DNA of 64,000 nucleotides, from NCBI RefSeq assembly GCF_007035645.1, contig NZ_AP019632.1, positions 4,278,001 to 4,342,000 on the forward strand, read 5' to 3'. This DNA comes from Enterobacter asburiae. Lineage in GTDB: Bacteria; Pseudomonadota; Gammaproteobacteria; Enterobacterales; Enterobacteriaceae. The translations under genes were made by a program, and so were the position numbers. The notes under the pieces are model-generated. The model did no database searches. It saw only the letters and a program-made list of their open reading frames with translations, and was not told where the DNA came from. Positions 36,462-46,614 of the stretch are shown here, in pieces. How positions within the stretch are numbered: the stretch's first letter is position 1; each line of letters starts with the position of its first letter.

Positions 36462-37399
36462 TGGGGGGCAAAGACGTAGTGCTGGTTACCGGAAGCGACC
36501 TGGCGGAGCAGGCCATGGTGATGTTACAGGGCTTTGAGGTAGTGTTTGCGGGCCGCCAGCCCACAGAAGATGACCTGATCGCGCTGTGTAAACGACACAA
36601 TCCTGTGGCGATCCTGGTACGTTACGGCAGGATCACCGAGAAAGTTATGGATGCCGCCCCGGCTTTGCAGGTTATTTCCAAGCACGGAAGCGGGATCGAT
36701 GTGATAGACCAGACGGCAGCGGCCGAGCGCAACATCGCCGTCCGGGCTGCGCCAGGCGCAAACGCGGCGGCAGTGGCTGAACATACCTGGGCGCTGATCC
36801 TCGCCTGCGCAAAGTCAGTGGTGCCTCTGGACAAGCGGCTGCGAGACGGGCACTGGGATAAGGCGACGCATAAATCCATTGAACTGGAGGGCTTAACGTT
36901 AGGGCTAATTGGGTTGGGTGCTATCGGCTCGCGCGTGGCGACTATTGGTCATGCTTTCGGCATGAAGGTGCTGGCTTACGATCCCTATGCTAAGACTATG
37001 CCTGCCCTGTGCGAACGCGCAGAAACGCTGAACGGACTTCTTTCCCGTTCCGATGTCATCTCTTTGCACTGTCCGCTGACCGATGAGAATCGGGGGATGA
37101 TCAATAGCGAAACGCTCGCACACTGCAAGCGGAACGCAATTCTGGTCAATACGGCACGCGGTGGGCTGATCCACGATGAGTCGTTACTGGCGGCGCTCAG
37201 GGATGGCACGCTGCACAGCGCCGCGCTGGACAGCTTTACCCACGAGCCGCTGACCGCGCCGCACCTCTGGCAGTCCGTAGAAAACGTGGTTATTTCACCG
37301 CATATTGGCGGCGTTACCGCAGCGTCATATATCAGGATGGGGACCGTGGCCGCGAGCAATATTCTTGCTGTGACAGACGTCACCACCGTCAGCTCGTAA
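36461..37399 (+). CDS. D-isomer-specific 2-hydroxyacid dehydrogenase
   Basis: 312-residue NAD(P)-dependent dehydrogenase. Nucleotide motif is L-G-L-I-G-L-G-A-I-G near residue 148, catalytic Arg is in N-T-A-R-G-G near residue 227, Glu in T-H-E-P-L near residue 257, and His in S-P-H-I-G-G near residue 279. The closest group is phosphoglycerate/hydroxypyruvate reductase-like. GAGGAG fits the ATG at 36461 (a GTG lies one codon earlier). With the aldolase, the MFS carrier and the IclR regulator it forms a small-acid catabolic module of unknown substrate. Confidence 0.83.
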   Translation: MGGKDVVLVTGSDLAEQAMVMLQGFEVVFAGRQPTEDDLIALCKRHNPVAILVRYGRITEKVMDAAPALQVISKHGSGIDVIDQTAAAERNIAVRAAPGANAAAVAEHTWALILACAKSVVPLDKRLRDGHWDKATHKSIELEGLTLGLIGLGAIGSRVATIGHAFGMKVLAYDPYAKTMPALCERAETLNGLLSRSDVISLHCPLTDENRGMINSETLAHCKRNAILVNTARGGLIHDESLLAALRDGTLHSAALDSFTHEPLTAPHLWQSVENVVISPHIGGVTAASYIRMGTVAASNILAVTDVTTVSS

Positions 37400-37458
37400 A
37401 TCCAACCGTGACGAGTGGCTGTGCTCTTATGTCACTTGTCTTCTGCTGTACACAGACA

Positions 37459-37544
37459 TTAAAGTTGTCTCCTTTAACATGAAAAAGACTTTAAAGTTGT
37501 CTACTTCTTCAGATAGACCTACTTAACAGGATACTAAGTAGGTC
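37459..37544. repeat. Direct repeat and 10-bp-arm hairpin after the dehydrogenase gene
   Basis: TTAAAGTTGTCT occurs at 37459-37470 and 37491-37502 (32-bp period). It is followed by GACCTACTTA (37516-37525) and its perfect inverse TAAGTAGGTC (37535-37544). There is no T-run. This lies where the GC-rich backbone gives way to the metal island, so a junction or regulatory role is possible. Between 37400 and 37600 I see no gene. Confidence 0.55.
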
Positions 37545-37599
37545 ATCTCCTTTCTCGCGTAGCATCTCTCGACGTTCACAGCAGAGGACACGTTTCAAA

Positions 37600-37767
37600 A
37601 TGTCATCCAAAATTTTTTTCCATTATCTGACGTTGGGTGATTTTGATGGTCAGCGAGTAGAGGCTTTAACAATGTGGGTTGCCCTGAGCAAAGTAAGGGA
37701 AGTAGATGTACCAGAAATGTACGCGTTGCCTTGCATGAAGGGGGGCATCTTAAAGCTCATTGATTAA
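37600..37767 (+). CDS. Hypothetical 55-residue protein
   Basis: A 55-codon reading frame, ATG to TAA, encodes a mixed protein starting M-S-S-K-I-F-F-H-Y-L and ending K-G-G-I-L-K-L-I-D. No signal peptide or membrane helix. GAGGA lies 12-13 bp before the ATG, which is longer than ideal. I do not recognise the family. It may be a fragment of a longer mobile-element gene or a genuine small protein at the left edge of the island. Confidence 0.35.
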   Translation: MSSKIFFHYLTLGDFDGQRVEALTMWVALSKVREVDVPEMYALPCMKGGILKLID

Positions 37768-37860
37768 ACAAACTCACTATGCCGCTACAAACAGCCCAAA
37801 ACCGTCACTTGATAACGTGTTATTTAGATAAATTAATGCTCAGGGCTTTTAGCCAAACTG

Positions 37861-38133
37861 TCACTTGATGTAAGAATCCAGAACCTTCAGCACAACGTCC
37901 AGGTCTTCTTCTCGTTTCTGTTCTTCACTTTCATGAACAATATGTTCAGTCAAATGTCCTTTAATCACTTCACGCAATAAACCATTCACGGCACCACGTA
38001 TGGCGGCTATTTGTTGCAGTACAGCGGCACATTCGTGAGGTTCATCAAGCATTTTTTTCAGCGCAGCAACCTGCCCCTGGATCTTGCTTGTACGTGCTTT
38101 CAGTTTTTGTTTATCGCGGATGGTATGTGACAT
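37861..38133 (-). CDS. rcnR: RcnR nickel/cobalt-responsive repressor
   Basis: 90-residue all-helical CsoR/RcnR regulator. All four known metal ligands are present at the right positions: His3, Cys35, His60 and His64. It represses rcnA and is released by Ni(II) or Co(II). The ATG at 38133 gives exactly the family length. The gene is divergent from rcnA, and two operators lie between them. Confidence 0.93.
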   Translation of the reverse strand: MSHTIRDKQKLKARTSKIQGQVAALKKMLDEPHECAAVLQQIAAIRGAVNGLLREVIKGHLTEHIVHESEEQKREEDLDVVLKVLDSYIK

Positions 38134-38183
38134 GTGGGCTCTCACTCTCCTGGATATTTTATGTAACTATACCAGCGTTATTC

Positions 38184-38218
38184 TACTGGGGGGTAGTATA
38201 TTTTACTGGGGGGGAGTA
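38184..38218. promoter_or_regulatory. Two tandem RcnR operators
   Basis: TACTGGGGGGTAGTA (38184-38198) and TACTGGGGGGGAGTA (38204-38218) fit the TACT-G-tract-AGTA pattern of RcnR operators; the second has one extra G. They lie 20 bp apart centre to centre in the rcnR-rcnA divergent region, matching the paired-site arrangement known for E. coli. Confidence 0.88.
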
Positions 38219-38255
38219 GAATCCGGCCTACACTTAATAACCAAGAATGATTCTC

Positions 38256-39371
38256 ATGAACGAATTTACGACACTTCTTCAGCAAGGCAACGCATGGTTT
38301 TTCATCCCCAGCGCCATTCTGCTTGGCGCGCTTCATGGACTGGAGCCCGGGCACTCCAAAACAATGATGGCAGCATTCATCATTGCTATAAAAGGCACCG
38401 TACGTCAGGCCGTGATGCTGGGTGTCGCGGCAACATTGTCGCACACTGCAGTCGTATGGCTGATTGCTTTTGGAGGGATGTATATCAGTAATAAATTTAC
38501 CGCAGAATCAGCCGAACCCTGGCTACAGATGGTCTCTTCAGTGATCATCCTTGGTACGGCTTTTTGGATGTTCTGGCGAACCTGGAGCGGTGAGAAAAAC
38601 TGGCTGGAGGGAATGCAGGAGAATGAACATCATCACCATGACGAAACAAGGTTGATCGATACTGGCCATGGAAAAGTTGAACTGTCCATTTTTGAAGAAG
38701 GACAACTTCCCCACTGGCGGCTACGCACTCTTAGTGGCCAAAGATGGGCTTCTGAAGATATCTCATTAACCACACTTCGGGAAAACAGTACGATCTCTCA
38801 GACTTTTGAATTTGTTGATCATGGTGATTATCTGGAGTCAACATCTCCCATCCCTGAGCCTCACAGTTTCAACGTACGTCTGTCTCTGGGACATCGTGGT
38901 CATGTCCATGACTATGATGTGGCGTTCGCTGAACACGACCATGACCATGACCACTCTGAGCTTGATGGGCTGGATGTGAATTCGAAAGAGTATCAGGACG
39001 CTCACGAACTGGCTCATGCCAATGACATAAAACGCCGCTTCGACGGGAAAGAAGTAACCAACGGGCAAATCCTGATATTTGGACTGACAGGAGGGCTTAT
39101 CCCTTGCCCGGCAGCTATAACTGTATTGTTGATCTGCCTTCAGCTTAAAGCGCTTACGCTGGGTGCCACACTGGTTGTTTGTTTCAGTATCGGCCTGGCA
39201 TTGACCCTCGTAACGGTTGGAGTGGGTGCGGCGATCAGCGTTCGTCAGGTCGCCAAACGCTGGAGTGGCTTCAATACCATCGCCAGAAGAGCCCCCTATA
39301 TTTCAAGCGCCCTGATTGCTGCTGTTGGGATTTACATGGGTATACATGGCTGGAATGGGCTGGTGCATTAA
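38256..39371 (+). CDS. rcnA: RcnA nickel/cobalt efflux protein with enlarged central loop
   Basis: 371 residues against about 274 in E. coli RcnA. The N-terminal helices (M-N-E-F-T-T-L-L-Q-Q-G; H-G-L-E-P-G-H-S-K near residue 30) and C-terminal helices (G-G-L-I-P-C-P-A-A near residue 275) are near-identical to RcnA. The extra part lies between residues about 125 and 260: H-H-H-H-D-E, then a beta-rich stretch (V-E-L-S-I-F-E-E-G-Q-L-P-H-W-R-L...), then H-D-H-D-H-D-H. The ATG at 38256 aligns with the E. coli start; a second in-frame ATG is at 38247. Pumps Ni(II) and Co(II) from the cytoplasm. Confidence 0.9.
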   Translation: MNEFTTLLQQGNAWFFIPSAILLGALHGLEPGHSKTMMAAFIIAIKGTVRQAVMLGVAATLSHTAVVWLIAFGGMYISNKFTAESAEPWLQMVSSVIILGTAFWMFWRTWSGEKNWLEGMQENEHHHHDETRLIDTGHGKVELSIFEEGQLPHWRLRTLSGQRWASEDISLTTLRENSTISQTFEFVDHGDYLESTSPIPEPHSFNVRLSLGHRGHVHDYDVAFAEHDHDHDHSELDGLDVNSKEYQDAHELAHANDIKRRFDGKEVTNGQILIFGLTGGLIPCPAAITVLLICLQLKALTLGATLVVCFSIGLALTLVTVGVGAAISVRQVAKRWSGFNTIARRAPYISSALIAAVGIYMGIHGWNGLVH

Positions 39372-39450
39372 CACCGGTACTGATGACACACACTCTGGGT
39401 ACTTACAAAGTACATCCTAAGCGCCACCGTTGAGGTTATGAGCAGAAAAA

Positions 39451-39478
39451 CCCGGAATATAAAGCTGCTCTTTCCGGG
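39451..39478 (+). terminator. rcnA: Hairpin after rcnA
   Basis: CCCGGAA / TTCCGGG arms with a 14-nt loop, about 80 bp after the rcnA stop. Only a weak T-tail (ACTTGTT) follows. The 257 bp between rcnA and pcoE otherwise hold no gene. Confidence 0.5.
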
Positions 39479-39558
39479 ACTTGTTGCTGAGGCAGGGATT
39501 AAGTAACTGATTAAATCCATTCCCATAAGACTCAATGATAAATGAAAGAATAAAAAAA

Positions 39559-39578
39559 ACGCTCCCGGACGGGAGCGT
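39559..39578 (-). terminator. pcoE: Rho-independent terminator of pcoE
   Basis: ACGCTCCCGGACGGGAGCGT forms a perfect 9-bp stem; on the minus strand a T-run of eight follows. It ends the pcoE transcript about 50 bp after its stop. Confidence 0.85.
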
Positions 39579-39628
39579 AAGCCAGTGACTTCGGCGTCAA
39601 ATGAGGGTCTAACAAGTGGAGCTGCGGG

Positions 39629-40063
39629 TTAATTCTGGGTGATCTGGCTGCGATGCTTTTCAGCCTGCTGCTGATGAATAACGGAAGACTGACCATTATT
39701 CGCCTTCTCGTGCACAACAGCGGCTTTTTCATGCTCGTTCATTTCTGAAAATGACGTTGCTGATTCGTTGGTGGCCCCTGGTTTGCCTTTCATCATTTTT
39801 TTATGCATCTCCGCCATGTCCTGGTGGGCAGAAGCGTTGCCGTTTTGCATCATTTCATGGGACATTGCAGCCTGATCGTGTCCGCTCATATCCATCATTG
39901 TCATACTGTCTCCCTGAACAGCGCTTTTTTCAGAGGTTGACTGCATCTGATGGGCGGGTGCCTGGGCATTATTTACCTGGTCATGCATGTTCATTGTCTC
40001 TGCAGCCATGGCGGATGAAGCGACAGCCATAATGGCAACAAATGATACAAGGATCTTTTTCAT
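39629..40063 (-). CDS. pcoE: PcoE periplasmic copper-binding protein
   Basis: 144-residue secreted protein with signal peptide M-K-K-I-L-V-S-F ... A-M-A (cleavage near residue 20) and a disordered Met/His-rich mature part (M-N-M-H-D-Q, M-D-M-S-G-H-D-Q, H-K-K-M-M-K). It binds several Cu(I)/Ag(I) ions and acts as a metal sponge. It belongs to the SilE family. It has its own promoter with a CusR-type box at 40239. The ATG at 40063 begins the signal peptide. Confidence 0.9.
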   Translation of the reverse strand: MKKILVSFVAIMAVASSAMAAETMNMHDQVNNAQAPAHQMQSTSEKSAVQGDSMTMMDMSGHDQAAMSHEMMQNGNASAHQDMAEMHKKMMKGKPGATNESATSFSEMNEHEKAAVVHEKANNGQSSVIHQQQAEKHRSQITQN

Positions 40064-40238
40064 GGTTGGGTCTCCGGTGTTTTCATACCCAAACAATCAA
40101 CGGCTTATAACAGAGAAAGCATTTGATCTCAGGGCGGGTTATTCATCACTCCAGGAACCAGGCGATTGCGTTATCACTCTGCTCCTGATTTATGTATGAT
40201 TATAAAAAACCGCCTCTGTTTATCGCGTGACTGAATGA

Positions 40239-40252
40239 TGACAATTTTGTCA
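40239..40252. promoter_or_regulatory. CusR/PcoR-type box upstream of pcoE
   Basis: TGACAATTTTGTCA: half-sites TGACAA and TTGTCA around TT. This is the known copper box of CusR-controlled promoters. It lies between pcoS and pcoE, about 175 bp before the pcoE start, and fits separate copper-induced transcription of pcoE. Confidence 0.7.
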
Positions 40253-40280
40253 CCTTCCAGGTTTCTCCTGAAGAACGGGA

Positions 40281-41681
40281 TTAATCCATTAACAGGCGCA
40301 CTTTGAACACAATTTCCCGCCCCTGCTGTTCTGCTGACAGCTCGCCGCCGTGAGCATGAATGATCGACCTTGTAATTGATAATCCCAGCCCCGCGCCTTC
40401 CGTGTTGTAGAACCTTGATGAGTCTGCGCGATAGAACCGGTCAAACAAACGTTCCAGATTAGCGGGAACCTGGCCGGACATCGTATTCGTAATCATCACG
40501 TTCACACAGTCACTGTCACGCTCAAGGTGTATCGCTGTACAGGTGTTATCGGGAGAATACTTGATTGCATTGGAAAGCAGGTTACTGAAAGCACGTCGGA
40601 GCATATCGCTGTCTCCGGCAACAACGCCCTCTCCTTCAACCGTGATTGTCTTTCCTGTTTCGTCTGCCAGGGGCTCGAACAACTCACGTAATTCATTCAG
40701 TTCGGCTGCCAGATCCACATCATGTTTATCCAGCCGCAGCAGACCATGCTCTGAACGTGCCAGAAAAAGCATGTCACTGGTCATTCGTGACAACCTTTTC
40801 AGTTCTTCCAGGTTAGCGAATAAAATTTCGCGGTAATGCGAAACATCCCTTTCCTTAGCCAGTGCAAACTGCGTCTGCATCATCAGATTACTGACTGGTG
40901 TGCGCAGCTCATGCGCGATGTCAGACGAGAAATCTGACAGTTTCCGGAATGCCCCCTCCAGGCGATCAAACATATTATTGAACTCCTGCATGGTCTCAGA
41001 GATTTCCGGCGGAGCCAGATCGGGATTTAGACGCTGATCCAGGCTGTGTACAGTCATGGAGGAAGCCAGACTGGTCATTTCCCGTAACGGTTTCAGACCA
41101 ATACGTGTGGTCAGCCAGCCCAGAAAAACAGAAATAAAGACCAGACCGATATTGAACCAGAACAGCCAGGTACTGAGTTTGTCCATAAACAGGGTGTGAT
41201 ACCCAGTATCCGTGGCAACCGTAATGATGACATGTTTGCTTTTACCCTGTTCCGGCGTCACGGCAACCCGCCGCGAGATACTGCGGTACACGGTGTTATT
41301 TTCTTCCGTCTGGATCATATAGTCGAGAATATCACCCGACTTATTAAGCAGGACCGCTGGAACAACAGAATTTTTGGCATAGAGTTCAACAATTTTTTCA
41401 TTTTCCATGTTTTTTATAGAAATGAATAAACCATTGTGCCCTACCATCGCATCGTTTATTTTTTCTGATAATGACTTAATATCCGTTTTGTTCCGGAACG
41501 TCTCTGTTTTAAGAAACTCTTCGGTGAGCTGAAGTTTACCTGCCAGAAAATCGCGGTCCTGATTATCGAAATAGCCATTAAGGGTGCTAATCAGGATAAA
41601 ACTTGATAACCACCATACCGTAAGCATCACCGCAGAAAAAATCAGGCTCAGGCGTGTGGTCAGGGAAATTTTGAACCTCAC
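40281..41681 (-). CDS. pcoS: PcoS copper-sensing histidine kinase
   Basis: 466-residue membrane sensor kinase. Two membrane helices (about residues 10-32 and 165-188) border a periplasmic sensing domain. HAMP domain follows, then the phospho-acceptor His in [10 protein letters not shown] near residue 255, and ATPase motifs N-L-L-S-N-A and G-A-G-L-G-L near residues 365 and 425. It phosphorylates PcoR in response to periplasmic copper. It overlaps pcoR by 4 bp. Confidence 0.92.
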   Translation of the reverse strand: MRFKISLTTRLSLIFSAVMLTVWWLSSFILISTLNGYFDNQDRDFLAGKLQLTEEFLKTETFRNKTDIKSLSEKINDAMVGHNGLFISIKNMENEKIVELYAKNSVVPAVLLNKSGDILDYMIQTEENNTVYRSISRRVAVTPEQGKSKHVIITVATDTGYHTLFMDKLSTWLFWFNIGLVFISVFLGWLTTRIGLKPLREMTSLASSMTVHSLDQRLNPDLAPPEISETMQEFNNMFDRLEGAFRKLSDFSSDIAHELRTPVSNLMMQTQFALAKERDVSHYREILFANLEELKRLSRMTSDMLFLARSEHGLLRLDKHDVDLAAELNELRELFEPLADETGKTITVEGEGVVAGDSDMLRRAFSNLLSNAIKYSPDNTCTAIHLERDSDCVNVMITNTMSGQVPANLERLFDRFYRADSSRFYNTEGAGLGLSITRSIIHAHGGELSAEQQGREIVFKVRLLMD

Positions 41682-42358
41682 TCTTCTCTGATCTCCAGGA
41701 CATATCCGGCACCGCGAACGGTATGGATCAGTTTTGGCTCAAAGTCATCATCAATTTTACTTCTCAGACGTCTCACGGCGACATCAATCACATTCGTATC
41801 ACTGTCAAAATTCATGTTCCAGACCAGGGACGAGATAAGACTCCTGGGTAACACTTCTCCGGTGCGTTGCAGCAGCAACTCAAGCAGAACGTATTCTTTA
41901 CCGGTGAGATGGATCTTCTTCCCCGAACGGATCACGGTCCGGCGCACCATATCAACGGTCATATCGGCGATGGTGCAGACTGTTGCGGCCTGCGAGCGTG
42001 CCCGGCGCAGTAGGGTTCTTACACGTGCAACCAGCTCCGTAAAATCAAAGGGCTTAATCAGGTAGTCATCTGCGCCAAGCTCCAGTCCTTTCACTTTGTC
42101 CCGCACGTTGTCCTTTGCGGTTAAAAACAGGACCGGTTCTTCGTGCCCGGACTCCCTCAGTGCGCTGATGATTTGCCACCCGTCGAGGAAAGGCAGCATC
42201 ACGTCCAGTATTATCAAATCATACTGTCCCTTCGACGCGGCCCCGAGACCATCGCGGCCATTATTAAAGAGATCGGCCTGATAGCCTTCCTCAACCAGTC
42301 CCTGCTGCAGGTAACGACCTGTTTTTTGTTCGTCTTCAACGATTAAAATACGCTGCAT
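41678..42358 (-). CDS. pcoR: PcoR copper response regulator
   Basis: 226-residue OmpR-family regulator. The phospho-acceptor Asp is in I-I-L-D-V-M-L-P near residue 51, K-P-F-D-F near residue 101, and a winged-helix DNA-binding domain covers residues 130-224. The ATG at 42358 is preferred over 42364 since M-Q-R-I-L-I-V-E-D is the family start. It activates pcoABCD in copper stress. Confidence 0.92.
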   Translation of the reverse strand: MQRILIVEDEQKTGRYLQQGLVEEGYQADLFNNGRDGLGAASKGQYDLIILDVMLPFLDGWQIISALRESGHEEPVLFLTAKDNVRDKVKGLELGADDYLIKPFDFTELVARVRTLLRRARSQAATVCTIADMTVDMVRRTVIRSGKKIHLTGKEYVLLELLLQRTGEVLPRSLISSLVWNMNFDSDTNVIDVAVRRLRSKIDDDFEPKLIHTVRGAGYVLEIREE

Positions 42359-42412
42359 GGTCAACTCGCTGATATGAAAGTAAAAATCTCACGCATGAGC
42401 TTTGGCTGTCCC

Positions 42413-43342
42413 CTAGCTGACCTGAGACGGAGCAAGCATTCCGAGCCACGCTACGGCGCCCAGAATGATAATCGCAACAACGAATTCTGTCAGGATGCTG
42501 TTTCGCATCAGGGCAACGCTGCGATCATAATTCCCTTCCCTGACCATAACTTCAAGCCGGGGACCCAGGTGAAACCGGTTTGCTGCAGCCAGAAGAAGCA
42601 TCAGAACAAACAGAGCCGTCTTGGCAAGCAATATCCTCCCCCAGGAACTGTTGAATAAGGGAGTTAAGTTACCCTCAGCAATATACAGATAGTTGACCAG
42701 CGCACTCAGGATCAGGGCTACAACAATCACCGTTCCTGCCGTGGCAAATTTTGCCAGGGAGTCAGATATCACAATGACGCTCTGTGCATTATGCTCGTTT
42801 CTGCGCATCAGCAGGATAGCAAATGCAACCAGAGCACCTGTCCAGGCACCTGCAGCACCGAGATGGGTCAGATCGCTCAGTAAATGGAGATAGTAATGCA
42901 GACCGTCATGCATAACGGCGTGTCCTCCCCAGGCAAGTGTAGCCAGCGCCACGCCCCCACTCATCGTCATCAGCAGGCAGGACAATACTCTCTTATTAGT
43001 GTAAAGGAACAAAGCACCGAGTGTGGTAAACAGGGCACAGAGCCTGACAATCCAGCTAATACCCACATCAGTTTCTTCTATCACCATCTCGATAACATGG
43101 ATGGATAATTCTCTGAGGTCAGTTACTCCACTCATGGCATTAGATACCAGGAGCATATTAATGCCAGTAAGAATGATGCCTGTAACAACAGCAAAGGTTA
43201 TAAACGACCTGAAATTAGTCAGGTTATAGGTTTCATGTCTGACACCGCTTATTCCATATATCTGAAAAAATGGCAATCCAAATATTACCATCAAATCCAG
43301 ATAAAGAAGAAAACGAATAACAATCATAATCAGGTCGTTCAT
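42413..43342 (-). CDS. pcoD: PcoD inner-membrane copper protein
   Basis: 309-residue CopD-family membrane protein with eight membrane helices; a Met/His-bearing loop [13 protein letters not shown] lies near residue 170. It receives copper from PcoC and passes it to the cytoplasm for loading of PcoA before Tat export. It follows pcoC by 4 bp. Confidence 0.92.
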
Positions 43343-43346
43343 AATA

Positions 43347-43727
43347 TTACTTCACTGTAAAGGTGTAATTACCGGTAATAGGGTGCGTATCTGAAGAAAC
43401 CGCGCGCCAGTCAACACGATAAGTGCCAGCGGGTAAAGGCTCTCGCGGAATAATGACCATCGATTTAGGGTCAGCGCCTGGCGCCACTTTTGCCGCGACC
43501 GGCATCGGAGAATGTGATGACATGCCTTTCATACCCGTCATCGTTAATTTTGCACCTGAGAATTTCACGGTCAGATTTTCCGAGAAATTAAGCTGAATCT
43601 TTTCCGGGGCCGCTACGGCTGAATCAGCCTGTGGCACAGAGCTTTTTAATTCCGGATGGGCCATAGCAGAGAAAGCAACGCCCATAACGAGGCCACCTGT
43701 AAGAATGGCTTTATTTAAAATCGACAT
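43347..43727 (-). CDS. pcoC: PcoC periplasmic copper chaperone
   Basis: 126-residue CopC-family protein. The signal peptide is cleaved before H-P-E-L, giving the N-terminal His that binds Cu(II). A Met-rich Cu(I) loop [13 protein letters not shown] spans about residues 63-75, and a C-terminal Cu(II) ligand His lies in D-T-H-P near residue 115. It hands copper to PcoD or PcoA. Confidence 0.92.
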
Positions 43728-43766
43728 TTTATTTACCTGTTTAGTTGAGTGTTTTATATCAGTGCG

Positions 43767-44657
43767 TTAAAACCAGATTCTGGCTCCCGCCAGGAATACT
43801 ACCTGATGGTCTTTCTCACCTTCTCTTTTCGCCATATCGGATGTTTTCCCGTAAAGTTGATTCCAGGAAACGCCTATATAGGGTGCAAACTCACGGCGTA
43901 TTTCATAGCGCAGCCGGAGCCCCAGCTCTGTGTCAGTCAGTCCCCTGCCGCGACCCCGCGATTCATCATCCTGACTGTAGAAATTCACCTCATAGGATGG
44001 CTGGAGTATGAGCCGGTTAGTCAGTAAAACGTCGTATTCTCCTCCCAGACGAAGGGCTGCTTTTCCGCCATTACTGACAAAACCCGTAATTTCAGACTCA
44101 AAATTATAGAGTGCCAGCCCCTGAAAACCGACAGCAGCCCAGGTCCGGGCAGAAGCAGGTCTGAAATCCTGCCTAACACCCGCAACCAAATCCCACCATG
44201 GGCCAACCGCATGTCCCCAGAGTAACTGCGCTTCAGCCGCCTCCGTTTCCCCATTGCTTCGTTCACCTTCACTCTTTAGCCAAATCCGATCTGTGTCGCC
44301 TCCAATCCAGCTGTTAACACTCCAGCTGAAATTGTTGGTGTTATCCGACCGTTGCCATTCCAGTTGATCCAGCAGAACCAGATAATTAATCGCACTGTCG
44401 TGAATCGCATGCCCCTGTAAATTGCCGAATGCAGCCTTCCGGTCGGCATCGGTAACAGGCGGAATTGGCGTTCTGCTCTCAGTTACAATGGGCTCCATTG
44501 ACGTCATCTCAGTGAAATTCTCATCTGCTGGCATCTGCATGGCAGACATGTCGTGCCCGGCGTGGGGATCTGCAGAGACGGAGCCCGCCGCAATAGAAAG
44601 CTGTGAGGTAAACAAACCGGCGACCAGAACAGGTATGGCCTTCAAATTTCTCTTCAT
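43767..44657 (-). CDS. pcoB: PcoB outer-membrane copper protein
   Basis: 296-residue CopB-family outer-membrane beta-barrel with signal peptide (residues 1-23) and a Met/His-rich N-terminal segment ([11 protein letters not shown]). Alternating beta pattern to the terminal F. The ATG at 44657 matches the known PcoB start. It works with PcoA, likely letting oxidised copper leave the periplasm. 40 bp lie between pcoB and pcoC. Confidence 0.92.
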   Translation of the reverse strand: MKRNLKAIPVLVAGLFTSQLSIAAGSVSADPHAGHDMSAMQMPADENFTEMTSMEPIVTESRTPIPPVTDADRKAAFGNLQGHAIHDSAINYLVLLDQLEWQRSDNTNNFSWSVNSWIGGDTDRIWLKSEGERSNGETEAAEAQLLWGHAVGPWWDLVAGVRQDFRPASARTWAAVGFQGLALYNFESEITGFVSNGGKAALRLGGEYDVLLTNRLILQPSYEVNFYSQDDESRGRGRGLTDTELGLRLRYEIRREFAPYIGVSWNQLYGKTSDMAKREGEKDHQVVFLAGARIWF

Positions 44658-44662
44658 TCGCA

Positions 44663-46480
44663 TCATTCCTCCACCCGGACTTCACGAAACATTCCCATTT
44701 CCATGTGATAGAGCAAATGGCAGTGATACGCCCAGCGGCCAAGCGCATCTGCTGTCACTCTGTAACTGCGTTTTGTACCAGGGGGAACATCTATTGTGTG
44801 TTTACGAACCATGAAATTACCGTTTTCATCTTCCAGATCGCTCCACATACCATGCAGGTGAATGGGGTGAGTCATCATGGTATCGTTGATCAGCGTGATC
44901 CTGAGCCGCTCACCGTATTTCAGCAGCACCGGTGCGGCATCTGAAAACTTGATTCCGTTAAATGACCAGGCAAACTTTTCCATGTGGCCGGTTAAATGCA
45001 GTTCTATGGTACGGCCAGGTTCACGTCCGTCAGGATCCTCAAAGCGGCTTTTCAAATCCGCGTACGTGAGAACCTTTCTTCCGTTATTTCGAAGACCAAT
45101 ACCCGGATCATTTAATTTCGGAGAGACGCTCATCGCCTGCATATCAACCAGTGGGTTATCCGTTTCTGACGCAGGATGACTTTGCATACCCGGCATTCCG
45201 GCCATCCGGGAATGATCCATACCGGCCATGCTGCTGTGATCCATGGGCGCGGAGGATATCCCGCTATCCGGAAGGTCAGCACCGTCCATAGACATCATCT
45301 CTCCGCTGTTATCCATGCCTCCCATCTGGCTGTGGTCCATTCCTGCCATATCATGTCCCATTCCCCCCATACCCATATCTTCCATGGTCAACAGAGGACG
45401 GGGATCGAGGGGGGGAACGGCAGCACTTAACCCCTCTCTCGTGGCCAGTGTCCCTCGAGCGTAACCGGTCCTGTCCATGGATTGTGCGAAGATGGTATAG
45501 GCCTCACCCTGAGGCTCCACAATGACATCATAGGTTTCGGCAACGGCAATCCTGAATTCGTCAACGGTAACCGGGTTTACATACTGGCCATCTGCAGCCA
45601 CGACCGTCATTTTCAGCCCGGGGATACGGATATCGAAATAGGTCATTGCCGAGCCGTTGATAAACCGTAAGCGTATCTTTTCACCGGGACGGAACAGTCC
45701 GGTCCAGTTTTTCAGCGGGGCCTGCCCGTTCATGAGATAGGTGTAGGTGTAGCCACTGACATCCGCGAGGTCAGTCGGATTCATTTTCATTTCAGCCCAC
45801 ATTTTCCGATCGGCAATGGTGGCTGACAGCCCCCTGGTATTCACGTCGCGGAAAAAAGAGCCAACGGTTGGTTTATTGAAATTGTAGTAATCCGACTGTT
45901 TTTTTAATTTTTTCAGCAGGCTGTGAGGATTTTCATCGGTCCAGTCAGACAACATGACCACATGCTCACGATCGTAAGCAAACGGTTCTGGCTCCCTGGC
46001 ATCGATGATAATGGCACCGTATACCCCCTCCTGTTCCTGCAGACCGGAATGGCTGTGGTACCAGTAAGTCCCGTTCTGCTTAACCTTAAAGGTGTAAACG
46101 TAGGTATCATCAGGCTCTATGCCCATAAAACTCAGCCCCGGAACACCATCCATATTGGCCGGAAGAATAATGCCGTGCCAGTGAATGGACGTCTGTTCAT
46201 TAAGACGGTTTTTGACCTTCAGGGTAATGGTGTCACCTTCTTTCCAGCGAAGAACGGGCCCCGGCAGGCCTCCATTGATTGTTTTGGCCTGACGCTCACT
46301 GCCCGTGATATTGACGGCCGTTTCACCAATGGTCAGGTCAAACTGAGTACCCTGCAGGGATGCGGCAACTGGCAGGCTCAGACTGGAACGCGCATTGAAA
46401 CTCCATACGCCAAGACTTCCGGCTACGCCAGAGAGGGTTAACCCCTTCAGGAAAGTTCGTCGAGACGTTTTCAACAGCAT
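44663..46480 (-). CDS. pcoA: PcoA multicopper oxidase
   Basis: 605-residue periplasmic multicopper oxidase with a twin-arginine signal (T-S-R-R-T-F-L-K-G near residue 7). Copper motifs H-W-H-G, W-Y-H-S-H-S-G, H-P-I-H-L-H-G and H-C-H-L-L-Y-H-M are all present. A Met-rich insert (repeats like M-x-x-M-x-H-x-x-M, about residues 365-440) binds extra Cu(I). It oxidises Cu(I) and catechols. The ATG at 46480 fits the family. Its end overlaps the first codons of the pcoB frame region by a few bases only, with pcoB starting 6 bp downstream. Confidence 0.93.
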   Translation of the reverse strand: MLLKTSRRTFLKGLTLSGVAGSLGVWSFNARSSLSLPVAASLQGTQFDLTIGETAVNITGSERQAKTINGGLPGPVLRWKEGDTITLKVKNRLNEQTSIHWHGIILPANMDGVPGLSFMGIEPDDTYVYTFKVKQNGTYWYHSHSGLQEQEGVYGAIIIDAREPEPFAYDREHVVMLSDWTDENPHSLLKKLKKQSDYYNFNKPTVGSFFRDVNTRGLSATIADRKMWAEMKMNPTDLADVSGYTYTYLMNGQAPLKNWTGLFRPGEKIRLRFINGSAMTYFDIRIPGLKMTVVAADGQYVNPVTVDEFRIAVAETYDVIVEPQGEAYTIFAQSMDRTGYARGTLATREGLSAAVPPLDPRPLLTMEDMGMGGMGHDMAGMDHSQMGGMDNSGEMMSMDGADLPDSGISSAPMDHSSMAGMDHSRMAGMPGMQSHPASETDNPLVDMQAMSVSPKLNDPGIGLRNNGRKVLTYADLKSRFEDPDGREPGRTIELHLTGHMEKFAWSFNGIKFSDAAPVLLKYGERLRITLINDTMMTHPIHLHGMWSDLEDENGNFMVRKHTIDVPPGTKRSYRVTADALGRWAYHCHLLYHMEMGMFREVRVEE

Positions 46481-46596
46481 GCGCATTCCCTTATTTAAAG
46501 TATGGTTACTGACAGAATTCGAGAACCGATTTAAATTAAATTACTGGTTCATCCACTTACAATGAAATGAATCTAGCACACCTTAAGAAACAAATT

Positions 46597-46614
46597 CATT
46601 ACAATCGTGTAATG
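46597..46614. promoter_or_regulatory. PcoR box in the pcoA / PcoE-paralogue divergent region
   Basis: CATTACAATCGTGTAATG is a near-perfect palindrome (CATTACA / TGTAATG around ATCG), like the copper box before pcoA. It lies 117 bp from the pcoA start and 101 bp from the divergent PcoE-like start, so it could serve both. Confidence 0.7.
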
